In this document: positions 26,200-35,184 of the stretch, piece after piece
Layout: every line of letters starts with the position of its first letter
Position numbering within the stretch: the stretch's first letter is position 1
Assembly (NCBI GenBank): GCA_964525555.1
Contig: CAZGHN010000001.1
Span: 393,938 to 457,937, forward strand
DNA length: 64,000 bases
From: JAFGHJ01 sp964525555
Lineage (GTDB): Bacteria; Hydrothermota; UBA3072
Direction of reading: 5' to 3'
Notes under the pieces: generated by a model
Database searches by the model: none
Told to the model about the DNA's origin: nothing
Seen by the model: only the letters and a program-made list of their open reading frames with translations
Program-made: the position numbers and the translations under genes

Positions 26200-26470
26200 A
26201 ATACAAGTTGAATGGTTGAATTGTTGAGTAGTTGAATAGAAAAAACAAGAAAACTTTGCGCTCTCCTGAGTACTTTGCGGCTATTTTTAGGATTTAGGAT
26301 TTCGGGATTAGGATTTGGATGACAGTGAGTAGGAAGTATAGAGTAGTAAGTAGAATAAAAAACAAAGTTAAAAAAAGTGTGTGGGGGGCTTTGCGTCCTT
26401 TGTGGCTTTGTGTGAGATAATGTTTTCTGGTGGTGGGATTCTGTATTCTGATTCCGCCCCTTCTGAATTC
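26200..26470 (+). repeat. Intergenic mosaic with 132-bp repeat, copy B
   Basis: Bases 26311-26442 are copy B of the 132-bp repeat (copy A, inverted, at 17905-18036). Before it are TTGAATGGTTGAATTGTTGA (26210-26229) and AGGATTTAGGATTTCGGGAT (26289-26308). After it are ATTCTGTATTCTGATTCCG (26439-26457) and CTTCTGAATTC (26460-26470). The mosaic ends about 18 bp before the -35 box of the cyclase gene. Confidence 0.9.
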
Positions 26471-26488
26471 TTTATTTTATAATTACCC

Positions 26489-26517
26489 TTGACATTATTA
26501 ACTTTTATTCGTAATTA
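26489..26517 (+). promoter_or_regulatory. Promoter of the CHASE2 cyclase gene, predicted leaderless start
   Basis: TTGACA (26489-26494), 17-base spacer, TAATTA (26512-26517). The ATG at 26525 begins seven bases after the -10 box, where transcription should start. No Shine-Dalgarno is possible. Confidence 0.7.
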
Positions 26518-26524
26518 TCATATT

Positions 26525-28495
26525 ATGAAAAAGAATACAACATTAATCTTACTTGGCTTTACCATTGTAATTATACTTTTTGTTTTAATGGAACTAAGGC
26601 CTGAAATATATATGCCTCTTGAGCGATTTCTTTACGATAAGAGAGAATTCTTTGAAATCGATTTAACCCAGCAGCGAAATGAAATAAACATTATAGATAT
26701 AGATGCAAAAAGCGTGAAAGAACTTGGCAGATATCATAATTGGCCAAGATATTATTTTGGAAAGGCTATAGAAACCGTTTCAAAACAAAGACCGTATGTT
26801 ATAGGATTAGATGTAATATTCTCGGTCCCTGATTCTCTAAACGAACTTGTAAAAAAAGTCTACCTGGAAAGACTAACGGAGGACTTCGAAAAAATATTTC
26901 CGGAAAAAGATACTGCAGAGATAAAAGAGAAAATAAAAACTTCGCTTTCCGCTCTTTCCTTTGACACTTATATCTCCTCTACGATAAAGAAAGCCGGAAA
27001 CGTCGTACTTGCATCCTATCTAAATACAGACAGCAGCAACATGCCTTCTATCGATTTAAGTAAATATTTTTTACCCAAAATCCCCCCACCCAAAAAGTCA
27101 GAACTTACCTACGAAGGTATAACAGTTCCTATTCCAGAATACTTAGAAGCTGGTGCAAAAATAGGCCTGGTTAACGATGTTTTCGACCCCGACGGGGTAA
27201 GGAGAAAAGACCCATTATTTTTCAATTATAAAGATAATACACTACCTTCTTTTTCTCTTGCAATTGCTACCAGAGCAGTAAAAAATTGGGATTTTAAACA
27301 TGGGAAAATAGAGATTCTAAACAGAGAAATTCATTTAGAAGACAATGTTTTTCTACGAATAAAATATCAGGGCGATGCGAAGACATTCAGGTATGTTTCA
27401 TTCGTAGACGTAATAAAAGGAAATATTCCTGATACTCTATTCTCAAAAAAAATAGTTTTGTTCGGATCCTCTCTCCCTGAACTATACGATTACTCTCAAA
27501 CTCCCTTTGGAGCAAAATTACCTGGTGTAGAATGTCATGCTAATGTAATACATAATTTACTTTTTTCTAAACCCATAACTACTCCACCAAAATACATTGT
27601 AATAATAATTTCAATATTTTTAATTTCCATCACTTTACTATTAGCAAATAAGACCGCCCCTTATATTTCACCAATAATTGCTTTTATAATTATTATAGTA
27701 TATGTATTGTTTACAATAGTAATGTACATGAGTTATTTTACCTCTTACGAAATGTCGCGCCCAATTATTGGTATTACTTTTGCCTTTTTGGTCGGTCTTT
27801 CTTCCCGAATTTATTTCGGAGAAGAGGAAAAAAAGTGGATTAAAGGTCTGTTTTCGAGATATGTATCGGAAGAAGTCGTTAATCAAATAATGAAATCTCC
27901 GCACTTAAACCTTGAAGGAAAGCGCCAGGAGATAAGCGTGTTATTTTGCGACATAAGAAACTTCACTCCAAGAGCAGAGAAAGAAGATCCGGAAAATATT
28001 GTAAAAATTCTGAATGCCTTTTTCGAGGATATGTCGGATACTATTTTTCAATTCGGTGGCATGGTAGATAAATATTTAGGCGATGGCATTATGGCACTTT
28101 TCGGTGCTCCAATACATCATCCCGGACACGCCGATAGAGCAGTTTCCTGTGCCATTGAAATGCAGAATCGTATACACTATCTAAACCAAAAAGAAATAAT
28201 GAGAGAAAAAATTCCTCTTGAAATCGGAATCGGCATAAGCTCTGGAGAATCAGTCATAGGGAACGTAGGTTCTGCAAACAGAATAGAATATACGGCTATC
28301 GGAGATCCGGTAAACACGTCTGCGCGTATCGAACCCCTTAATAAAGAATATAAAACAAAAATACTGATATCGGAGACAACAAAAAACCAGCTACAGGGGA
28401 CGTACAAAATACATTTCGTAGGTAAACTCCAGCTAAAAGGTAAAACTGAATCCACAGGGGTATATGCAATAACCTCTGATTTATCACTATGGTAA
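26525..28495 (+). CDS. Adenylate/guanylate cyclase with CHASE2 sensor domain
   Basis: 656 residues from the ATG at 26525. A TTG at 26489 is inside the -35 box and cannot be the start. N-terminal membrane anchor (about 8-24), extracytoplasmic CHASE2 domain (about 35-330) with DIDAKSVKELG and a DPDGVRRKDPLF segment, three closely spaced membrane helices (about 340-425) and a class III cyclase domain (about 465-640). The cyclase has metal-binding aspartates in LFCDIRNFT and KYLGDGIMALFG, and YTAIGDPVNTSARIE. It should make cAMP (or cGMP) in response to an envelope signal. It is followed 140 bp later by a FecR-domain protein, a recurrent partner of CHASE2 cyclases. Confidence 0.9.
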   Translation: MKKNTTLILLGFTIVIILFVLMELRPEIYMPLERFLYDKREFFEIDLTQQRNEINIIDIDAKSVKELGRYHNWPRYYFGKAIETVSKQRPYVIGLDVIFSVPDSLNELVKKVYLERLTEDFEKIFPEKDTAEIKEKIKTSLSALSFDTYISSTIKKAGNVVLASYLNTDSSNMPSIDLSKYFLPKIPPPKKSELTYEGITVPIPEYLEAGAKIGLVNDVFDPDGVRRKDPLFFNYKDNTLPSFSLAIATRAVKNWDFKHGKIEILNREIHLEDNVFLRIKYQGDAKTFRYVSFVDVIKGNIPDTLFSKKIVLFGSSLPELYDYSQTPFGAKLPGVECHANVIHNLLFSKPITTPPKYIVIIISIFLISITLLLANKTAPYISPIIAFIIIIVYVLFTIVMYMSYFTSYEMSRPIIGITFAFLVGLSSRIYFGEEEKKWIKGLFSRYVSEEVVNQIMKSPHLNLEGKRQEISVLFCDIRNFTPRAEKEDPENIVKILNAFFEDMSDTIFQFGGMVDKYLGDGIMALFGAPIHHPGHADRAVSCAIEMQNRIHYLNQKEIMREKIPLEIGIGISSGESVIGNVGSANRIEYTAIGDPVNTSARIEPLNKEYKTKILISETTKNQLQGTYKIHFVGKLQLKGKTESTGVYAITSDLSLW

Positions 28496-28635
28496 GAAGA
28501 AAAGAATTAAGCAACCACACCTCATTTTTGTCTGTTTCTTAAAAAAAATAAAAAAGAGAAAAAATTGGCAGACAAAGCTATATATTTACGGAACTTATTG
28601 TTTGATAATTTATCTAAATTAAAAAGGGAGGAACT

Positions 28636-29820
28636 ATGATATTATTAATCTTAGGAACAATTTTGAATTTTTATACAAATGATGTATTAATAAAAAGAGC
28701 TGACAGTACAATCACTCCCGCAATAGGGATGGAAATACTGGACAATGATACCATAATAGCAAATGACAGCTCTCAGGCAGAAGTTCTTTACGCAGACAGC
28801 AGCACCCTTTACATAGATGAGAACTCAAGAATTTCCACTTCAGGAATAGAAAAGAGATCCGTTTTCATTTCGATAGGACGAGTCTGGGCAAAAATAAAGA
28901 AATTGGTTAAGGGTGAGTCATTTGAAGTTAAAAGCCCATTATCTGTATCGGGTGTTATGGGAACCGAATTTGAGGTTTCATTTATAAACGATGAATCGGA
29001 AATTAAGGTAGTTGAAGGCAAAGTAAACACAAAAGACAAACAAACCGGCAGAGAAGTAACTTTAGAAAAAGAAAGAATGGCCAGAATAAGAAGGAATAGG
29101 GAAATGGAAGTCAGAGAATTTAAACTCAAGGAACTTAAAAAATGGCATGAATACAAAAAAGGCCATCTTGAATTCTTAATAAGAAAAATCGAAAAGGCTT
29201 TAAGTCAAGGGAGAACTATGCAAGCCTCAAGATTGATTGCTCAGGGATATATACTAGCAAAAAGATTGAATCTTTCCGATGAATATCAACATAAAATTAA
29301 TATGCTCAAGAAAGAATACGAAAACTTAAAAGAAAAACAGGGTATCATAGAAAAAAGAATCAAAGAAATTAATCTTTCCTGCAATATAATAATGCTAAAC
29401 CTCAACAGGAAAGGACCACAATTAATGGAACTAACAGCGAAAATAAAACGTTTATCTATCCAAACCACTGAATTAGAAGGGTATTTAAAAAAACGAAACT
29501 ACCTTATCGCAAAACAACAGTTAATTATTATAAATCGTCAAATTGAAGAAATAGAAAGCCTAATAAAAAGCATAAAACCTCAAATGGTATATGAATGGCA
29601 GCAAAAATTAGAAAATGATTATCAATTTTTGAAAGATGCGCAAAAAATGCCTGGCCTTGACGCTCAAACTAGAAGTAAAGTACAAACAACTTATAAAAGG
29701 ACAGAAGAACTACGCGACAAAGTCCGCAAAGCAAAAATCATACTAGTAAAGGATATGACTGCCTTCAAGAAAATAAAATTAGAATTAGTAAAATTAAAAA
29801 TCGAAAGTAATCAGAGATAA
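28636..29820 (+). CDS. FecR-domain protein with coiled-coil C-terminus
   Basis: 394 residues with a short hydrophobic N-terminus (MILLILGTILNF) that may act as signal or anchor. The FecR domain (about 20-150) includes the typical SFEVKSPLSVSGVMGTEFEV and IKVVEGKV. The remaining 240 residues are Lys/Glu-rich helices, predicted coiled coil. FecR domains here probably sense or bind in the periplasm rather than regulate an ECF sigma factor, since none is present. AAAGGGAGG precedes the ATG. It lies 140 bp after the cyclase in the same direction, so the two are probably functionally linked. Confidence 0.82.
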   Translation: MILLILGTILNFYTNDVLIKRADSTITPAIGMEILDNDTIIANDSSQAEVLYADSSTLYIDENSRISTSGIEKRSVFISIGRVWAKIKKLVKGESFEVKSPLSVSGVMGTEFEVSFINDESEIKVVEGKVNTKDKQTGREVTLEKERMARIRRNREMEVREFKLKELKKWHEYKKGHLEFLIRKIEKALSQGRTMQASRLIAQGYILAKRLNLSDEYQHKINMLKKEYENLKEKQGIIEKRIKEINLSCNIIMLNLNRKGPQLMELTAKIKRLSIQTTELEGYLKKRNYLIAKQQLIIINRQIEEIESLIKSIKPQMVYEWQQKLENDYQFLKDAQKMPGLDAQTRSKVQTTYKRTEELRDKVRKAKIILVKDMTAFKKIKLELVKLKIESNQR

Positions 29821-29852
29821 AAAACTAAACTTATAGTTTAGTAATAGAACAC

Positions 29853-29890
29853 AAGAATTGTGCGGGGAATAAAAAACCCGCACAATTCTT
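29853..29890. terminator. Bidirectional rho-independent terminator
   Basis: A 14-bp perfect stem (29853-29866 with 29877-29890; AAGAATTGTGCGGG and its complement) around a ten-base A-rich loop. It separates the FecR gene (plus) from the convergent esterase gene (minus). A smaller palindrome, CTAAACTTATAGTTTAG, precedes it at 29825-29841. Confidence 0.9.
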
Positions 29891-29900
29891 TCTATAAACA

Positions 29901-31850
29901 TTATTTATCGTCAGTTCTAAAAGGCGATGCAGGCAGACCTTCCTCGTTATATAAATTCGCACCTTCCGGATTATCAGCCCATGCATATCTGACCGCAACG
30001 GGGTTTTTAACATTCTCATTCCATACAATTACTTTATCGCCAACTATCTTCGCACTTGCCCAAACAAATTTTTTGTCAGGACCGCAAATAGCAAACTGCT
30101 TTAAAGCCCCACCTCCCCTAACAACCAGTCCTCCTCCAAGGTTAGTAAATGAAATAATTATTTTATCTCCTTCTATTTTCATAGATTCATAAACAGGCCC
30201 CGAATAGACGATATCTTTCTCACCATAAGCAACCCTTCTTGCCGCAAGCGCAAGCCGGCTGCCAACATCTTTCTTATTTAAAGGATGTATATCATTCCAT
30301 TCTCCTATATCGATCGCAACAGCCATACCGGTGTTAGGAACAGAAAGAGTTTTAAGTTGGGCTTCTCGCATGAGAGCCCAGTTACTCTCGGAAGGCTTAT
30401 CTTTCGCTTCCATAAAATTAGGAAGCTGCACAAACAGGAAAGGAAAATCGCCCTGATTCCAATTTTTCCTCCAATCATTTATAAGGGTAGAAAATAATTT
30501 TCGATATTTGAGTGGCTCTCCGGCGTTAGACTCTCCCTGATACCATATCACTCCTTTACTTCGATAGTTCAGAAGAGGAGAAATCATCGCGTTAAACAAA
30601 CCCAATGGTTTCCAACTTATAAAAGTTTGACCTTCCAGAGGAGGCATTTCTGCTCCAAGCCTATATCTCCACTCACCTTTTAAATCTATCTTTTCTTCCC
30701 CAACAACCAACTCATAGGGCTTATCTAAAACGAAACCTCCATTACCGATATTACTGATTACCCTCACAACTATAATGTTCTTGCCTTCTTTCAGTAACCC
30801 GGAAGGAATTTCATATCTTCTCGGTGGATATTGATATCCTGTTGTGCCGACAAAAACCCCATTAATAAAGGCAGAATCGGCATCTACTATTCTTCCGAGG
30901 TTTAGCTTTGCTTTTTTACCGGCCATAGAAGAAGGTATATCTATTTCTCTTCTAAACCAAACAACCCCATTTACGGAACCGAGCGTAGTGTTAATCCAGC
31001 AACCAGGAATTTCCATAGCATCCCAGTCGGATATATCTAAAGTCGGATTATACCAGATTTTTTCGGGACTTTTATAACCTTTATCTTTTTCCCTCAATTG
31101 ATTGTACCAGGCCCCTATTCTTTCTCTATCCTTGTTCATAATTTGAGAAATCAAAGTACTATCTTTAAATCTTTGCGCCTCTTCATAAATTTCAGGAAAT
31201 TCTTTCAAAGATTCCTCGCTCATCCATGCTTCGATGGGAGACCCTCCAAGGCTCGAATTTATTAAGCCTATTGGTACATTATATTTTTCATATAACTCCT
31301 TTGCGAAAAAATAAGCTACCGCGGAGAATCTGAGTATGCTTCCCGGATTCGGCTTTTCCCAATTACCATACTCTAAATCTTTTTGTGGAGCGTTAAAATT
31401 ATATTTCTTCGGTACAGTAAAATACCTTATATAATTATTTTCCGAGTTTACAATTTCATACTCATAAAGAGGACTAACCCTCTCCATTGTCGTTTCCATA
31501 TTAGATTGACCGGAACACACCCAAACATCACCAATAAGAATATCTTTCACTATTAAAGTATTGTCAGCCTTAATCTCCATATCATATGGACCACCAGCTT
31601 TCATTTTAGAGAGACTAACTTCCCATTTGCCACATTCTCCTGTTGTTGTATTATATTCTTCGCCGTTAAAGTTTATTTTTATTTTTTCGTGAGGAAGAGC
31701 CCAACCCCAAATTTTTACGCATTCCTCCCGCTGCAAAACCATACCATCGCTTATCAATTTCGGAAGCTTGACTTCGCAAAAAACCGCCTTGGGAATCAAA
31801 AAAAAACAAATAAATAAAACCAAATTAGATCTCTTTGAATTCATAACCAT
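29901..31850 (-). CDS. Sialate O-acetylesterase-family (SGNH) carbohydrate esterase
   Basis: 649 residues. Signal peptide to about VFCE (residue 26). The SASA-type esterase domain is split by an inserted galactose-binding-like jelly roll (about 270-390, from WYNPTLDISDWD onward), a known architecture of this family. Catalytic serine block CSGQSNME, oxyanion motif GGSPIEAWMS, substrate-loop GVIWYQGESNAG, and the catalytic Asp-x-His in EWNDIHPLNK. Such enzymes remove acetyl groups from sialic acid or from xylan side chains; with GH115 and xylose genes nearby, acetylxylan is the more likely target. GGAGC is spaced before the ATG at 31850. Periplasmic or exported. Confidence 0.88.
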   Translation of the reverse strand: MVMNSKRSNLVLFICFFLIPKAVFCEVKLPKLISDGMVLQREECVKIWGWALPHEKIKINFNGEEYNTTTGECGKWEVSLSKMKAGGPYDMEIKADNTLIVKDILIGDVWVCSGQSNMETTMERVSPLYEYEIVNSENNYIRYFTVPKKYNFNAPQKDLEYGNWEKPNPGSILRFSAVAYFFAKELYEKYNVPIGLINSSLGGSPIEAWMSEESLKEFPEIYEEAQRFKDSTLISQIMNKDRERIGAWYNQLREKDKGYKSPEKIWYNPTLDISDWDAMEIPGCWINTTLGSVNGVVWFRREIDIPSSMAGKKAKLNLGRIVDADSAFINGVFVGTTGYQYPPRRYEIPSGLLKEGKNIIVVRVISNIGNGGFVLDKPYELVVGEEKIDLKGEWRYRLGAEMPPLEGQTFISWKPLGLFNAMISPLLNYRSKGVIWYQGESNAGEPLKYRKLFSTLINDWRKNWNQGDFPFLFVQLPNFMEAKDKPSESNWALMREAQLKTLSVPNTGMAVAIDIGEWNDIHPLNKKDVGSRLALAARRVAYGEKDIVYSGPVYESMKIEGDKIIISFTNLGGGLVVRGGGALKQFAICGPDKKFVWASAKIVGDKVIVWNENVKNPVAVRYAWADNPEGANLYNEEGLPASPFRTDDK

Positions 31851-31952
31851 AAATTTAGCTCCTTTCTTTTTTTATAAGTTAAAATTTAACTTTTTTGAAA
31901 AGTATTAATATTATATATCAAACACTTAAAAAACTCAATCTAAAAAAACTAC

Positions 31953-32387
31953 TTAATTTCTAAGTTTTTCCCACTTTTCTATATCACCTTCTACTAACTT
32001 AAACAGCGGGTGGGATTCGATTTTTGGGGCCGTAATCAGTTCATTATACTTTGTAATATCTCGCTTCTTTAGTTTTTCAAGAAGGTGTTTTCGCTCAAAA
32101 TTCAACTGTCCGCTTGTAACTGTGAGTGTCATTGCGATAAACTCTAGTTCGATTTTGCTTCTGTCGAATTTATATCCCCTTTTGACCGATTCCTCGTAAA
32201 TGGACATTAAATATTGATTGATACAGTCAAGCGGTTTTTTCGCTTTCTTAAACCGTTCAAGCTGCGGATGATTTTTATATCCATTTGTCTTTCCTTCAAG
32301 AACATGTTTTGCAAGAAGCGCCTCTCTCCATAAGGCAAGAAATCCTTTTCTATCCAGATACTTCGGATGCAGCGACCAGATTCTCAT
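31953..32387 (-). CDS. Pyrimidine-dimer DNA glycosylase (T4 endonuclease V-like)
   Basis: 144 residues. MRIWSLHPKYLDRKGFLALW at the N-terminus and LLAKHVLEGKTNGYKNHPQL immediately after match the pyrimidine-dimer glycosylase family (Pyr_excise) related to phage T4 DenV. These enzymes cut the glycosylic bond at UV-induced dimers, and usually the strand. The gene begins four bases after the YjbQ-family gene, suggesting a two-gene operon. Single-domain and of normal length. Biological activity in this branch is not well established. Confidence 0.82.
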   Translation of the reverse strand: MRIWSLHPKYLDRKGFLALWREALLAKHVLEGKTNGYKNHPQLERFKKAKKPLDCINQYLMSIYEESVKRGYKFDRSKIELEFIAMTLTVTSGQLNFERKHLLEKLKKRDITKYNELITAPKIESHPLFKLVEGDIEKWEKLRN

Positions 32388-32391
32388 TTTT

Positions 32392-32796
32392 TTAAGCTTT
32401 TATTATCGTCACCAGTATATTCCTGCTGCTTCTCGGTCCGTCGAACTCACAGAAAAATATATTCTGCCACCTCGACAGACCTAATTTTCCTTCGATTATC
32501 GGAACGGTTTCACTGGGACCAACAATACCCGCTTTCAAATGCGAATCTGCATTACCATCCTGAATATCGTGCTTCCATATTCCTTGAGGAATCAGTTTTC
32601 TAAGTAAATCTACTACATCTTCCTGAACACTATCATCCCAATTTTCCTGAATCATTATAGCAGAAGTTGCACCCTGAGCATAAACGTTAATGAATCCGGA
32701 TTTTACCTTCGACTCCTTAACACACTCCGCCACCTGTGGCGTAATATCGTATAAAGCTTCTCTTCTATCTGTCGAAATCGTTATCAAACTTTGCAT
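32392..32796 (-). CDS. YjbQ family protein (UPF0047)
   Basis: 134 residues, the normal length of the YjbQ/UPF0047 family. Conserved blocks are present: GATSAIMIQENWDD, HLKAGIVGPSETVPI (with the active-site His) and WQNIFFCEFDGPR. Some members have weak thiamine-phosphate synthase activity in vitro, hence the common 'secondary thiamine-phosphate synthase' label; the physiological role is unresolved. AGGAG precedes the ATG at 32796. It leads the two-gene unit with the dimer glycosylase. Confidence 0.9.
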   Translation of the reverse strand: MQSLITISTDRREALYDITPQVAECVKESKVKSGFINVYAQGATSAIMIQENWDDSVQEDVVDLLRKLIPQGIWKHDIQDGNADSHLKAGIVGPSETVPIIEGKLGLSRWQNIFFCEFDGPRSSRNILVTIIKA

Positions 32797-32819
32797 ATCA
32801 TTCTCCTGTTTTATTTTAA

Positions 32820-33082
32820 CATGTAGTACTTGTAGATATTATATTCTTTTATTGATTAATCAATCTCTAAAACCTAATCCAGTACAATCAAAATATTTGT
32901 GTTATTTGCAATAATTAAGGGTTCAAGGGTTCAAGTAAATAGTTAGGATTTAGGATTTGGGGGTTGGGATTTAGCAACAAAAAAGTCTTTGTGTCTTTGT
33001 GGCTTGGTGTCTTTGTGTGAGATAATGTTTTTTGGGTGGTGATGGGATTCTGTATTCTGGCTTCTGAATTCTGTCTTCTGTT
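32820..33082 (+). repeat. Intergenic mosaic
   Basis: Words in order: ACATGTAGTACTTGTAG (32820-32836), AGGGTTCAAGGGTTCAAG (32919-32936), TTAGGATTTAGGATTTGGGG, GGGATTTAGCAACAAAAAAG, CTTTGTGTCTTTGTGGCTTG, TTTGTGTGAGATAATG (33011-33026), GGTGGTGATGGGATTCTG and TATTCTGGCTTCTGAATTC. Closely related to 40048-40119 and to the 132-bp repeat copies. No gene seen. Confidence 0.85.
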
Positions 33083-34201
33083 TCAATCCACAATCTCATA
33101 TTTACCTCGAATAATTTTAGCATTCGGAGGATTGTATTGAATTCGTATTGTTTTTTTAAACCTGGTGAGACTCGTTGTCTTCTTGCTCCTCTGCATTTTT
33201 ACCATCGAAGAGTGAATTTTCGGTAATATACTTTTATCAATCTTACCTTCATTTCTTACGTAAATATCCCTGATGGATTTCTTCCATCCGAGGCCAAAGA
33301 AATGAAAAACAAACTCTTTTTCATCTGTGATTTTAGTATATTTATCCAATATTTCTTCTTTAAATCTAATTTTATTTTGATAACTTTGCGAATGTTTTTT
33401 TAGCCGATTAACCATAAAATCAAGCGCTAATTTACCCAGTGCGTCTTCTTTATAGCTCCCTCCAACATCCGAATGCACACCCGGAAGCCAAACTTCTTCG
33501 ACTACACCGGGTTTATAATTCATTAGTGTCGGCACATAAGCATCTCGCGTTTCATCCAGACAAACGCAATGAACGGCTTTTTTAACATTTTTTGCGATAT
33601 TCATATCCTTAAATAAATTCCATCTCGCAAAAGGAATTCCCAGAATATTTATGGGGATACCAAAAGCCCCTACTGTATCCCACACCCCAAGAAATTCAAC
33701 ATCAACAGTCGCTTTTCTACCACTTGAAATATAACGTATGAATCTATCTTCGATATTTCTCGTAGTTCTATTGGCCGAGGTTTCCCATATTACTTTTATA
33801 TTTTCAGGAATTCCTTCATTGTAAACTTGATTCGCGAGCATTCGCGCGCTTGCCGCTCCCCTGCTGAAACCAAAAATATGAATTTTATCACCGGGGTGAT
33901 ATTCCCTTGCAATAGTAGCATACGCTTCATCCCTTATTTTCTTTTCGTCCCTTCCGGTTCCTCCACCTATATACCTACCCCAAAAATTATAATCGTCGTC
34001 ATTGCCAATACCTCTAAAATATCTTGCTATCTGACTATCGGAATCCTCCTCTAAAGATTTGTAAAGTTTAAAAACATTTGTAATAAGCCCACTTCCCTGT
34101 TTTCCGTTTTCATCATTCCAGGTTCCATCCATAAATATAAAGACATTCCTCTCTTTAGATTTGGCATTAAAATCTTTTTTATATTCCCTTTCTATCCTCA
34201 T
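33083..34201 (-). CDS. DUF2235 alpha/beta-hydrolase (phospholipase-like)
   Basis: 372 residues. N-terminal VFIFMDGTWNDENGK and the nucleophile elbow IFGFSRGAASAR (Ser in GFSRG) are diagnostic of DUF2235, the domain that includes type VI secretion Tle1-type phospholipase effectors and fungal homologues. LGVWDTVGAFG and LPGVHSDVGGSY carry the other conserved residues. No signal peptide, no immunity-like gene and no type VI components are nearby, so a housekeeping or solitary hydrolase role is as likely as a toxin. GGGAGAG is found before the ATG. Substrate unknown. Confidence 0.85.
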   Translation of the reverse strand: MRIEREYKKDFNAKSKERNVFIFMDGTWNDENGKQGSGLITNVFKLYKSLEEDSDSQIARYFRGIGNDDDYNFWGRYIGGGTGRDEKKIRDEAYATIAREYHPGDKIHIFGFSRGAASARMLANQVYNEGIPENIKVIWETSANRTTRNIEDRFIRYISSGRKATVDVEFLGVWDTVGAFGIPINILGIPFARWNLFKDMNIAKNVKKAVHCVCLDETRDAYVPTLMNYKPGVVEEVWLPGVHSDVGGSYKEDALGKLALDFMVNRLKKHSQSYQNKIRFKEEILDKYTKITDEKEFVFHFFGLGWKKSIRDIYVRNEGKIDKSILPKIHSSMVKMQRSKKTTSLTRFKKTIRIQYNPPNAKIIRGKYEIVD

Positions 34202-34228
34202 TTCCTGACTCTCCCTTTTTTTTGAAAT

Positions 34229-34312
34229 TTAATCTTCTTTATCACAGCAATAATGTACCTTTCCTTTACTTAACCATCTTTCAAGATCCATTGCTTTAAT
34301 TTCTTTAACCAT
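34229..34312 (-). CDS. Possible 27-residue protein
   Basis: An ATG-initiated frame coding for MVKEIKAMDLERWLSKGKVH followed by YCCDKED, between two genes of the same strand. The composition is protein-like (amphipathic helix plus a Cys-Cys tail) and differs from the AT-rich repeats of other spacers. The ribosome binding site is weak (AAGAG, distant). It may be a real small protein, or the remnant of a longer gene, since the frame stays open for seven codons upstream of the ATG. No family recognised. Confidence 0.3.
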   Translation of the reverse strand: MVKEIKAMDLERWLSKGKVHYCCDKED

Positions 34313-34326
34313 CGAAATACAAACTC

Positions 34327-35103
34327 TTACTTCTTAATTTTATTCATAATATTCATAAACCTTGTATTACTTATTGGGTGATCGGAAATAACTTCTCCGT
34401 CATATATAATACAGAATGTTCCGAAACCTCGCGGTGTGTCTTGTGCTTCTTTACAATTTTTTAAATTCACCAAATTTACTTTTATACCAAGTTCTTTTTC
34501 TGCAGTCTCAACTATAGCTTTTACATTTTTTACCGAGTAAGGACATTGGTCTGCTCTAATTATAGTTAAGCCTTTACCGTAAGAACCAAGCTTTTTTTCC
34601 ATTCCTGCCTTAAATTTTGGTGTTGGGGCATCTTTCTTTATTTTTTTTACAAGCAGTTCAAAATCGGGCGGTGCTTTATCCACAATCTCAAAGGAGTGCT
34701 TTAAGAAGAATTCATTTCCTACCATAAATGGACCTTTACGGGTTACAACAGCAACACCATACATATTTTCTTTTTTTGCATCTTTAAAACACTCGTTTAA
34801 TAGCATTGAACCATATCCTTTGTTTTTGTAAACCTTTTTAAACCCTGCAAAAATACAGTGAATAAACATGTAACCGGCTGCTAAAACCGGCCTCCAGCAG
34901 TATTCTCCGGGTATATATTCAATCATTCCCTGGTTTTTGTCTTTATCCGAGTACAGAGTTTTTATCTTCAGTCCTTCGGTAAAACGTTTCTTTAACCACT
35001 CGACTTTTTCCGGAAATCCGGGTGTCTTAATGTTCTTATACCCGCAAACACCTAACTCAAAAATATTGTCCGAATCTGTATCGATTATTTCTATTTCTTT
35101 CAT
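34327..35103 (-). CDS. GNAT N-acetyltransferase with YoaP-like domain
   Basis: 258 residues from the ATG at 35103, supported by AGGGG eight bases upstream. The frame continues upstream to 35367 but only through an intergenic mosaic, so the longer version is an artefact. N-terminal GNAT fold with acetyl-CoA-binding KNKGYGSMLLNECFKDA; C-terminal YoaP-type thioredoxin-like domain (about 165-258) with RADQCPYSVKN and RGFGTFCIIYDG. The family is widespread and uncharacterised. It runs convergently towards the DUF2235 gene on the same strand with 125 bp between. Confidence 0.85.
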   Translation of the reverse strand: MKEIEIIDTDSDNIFELGVCGYKNIKTPGFPEKVEWLKKRFTEGLKIKTLYSDKDKNQGMIEYIPGEYCWRPVLAAGYMFIHCIFAGFKKVYKNKGYGSMLLNECFKDAKKENMYGVAVVTRKGPFMVGNEFFLKHSFEIVDKAPPDFELLVKKIKKDAPTPKFKAGMEKKLGSYGKGLTIIRADQCPYSVKNVKAIVETAEKELGIKVNLVNLKNCKEAQDTPRGFGTFCIIYDGEVISDHPISNTRFMNIMNKIKK

Positions 35104-35184
35104 ATAGAAATCCCCTTTTTCTTTTCGGTTTATCCCTTTTATTCTAAGCAATAATCCCAACCATGTCAAGCCACGTGAGTATTT

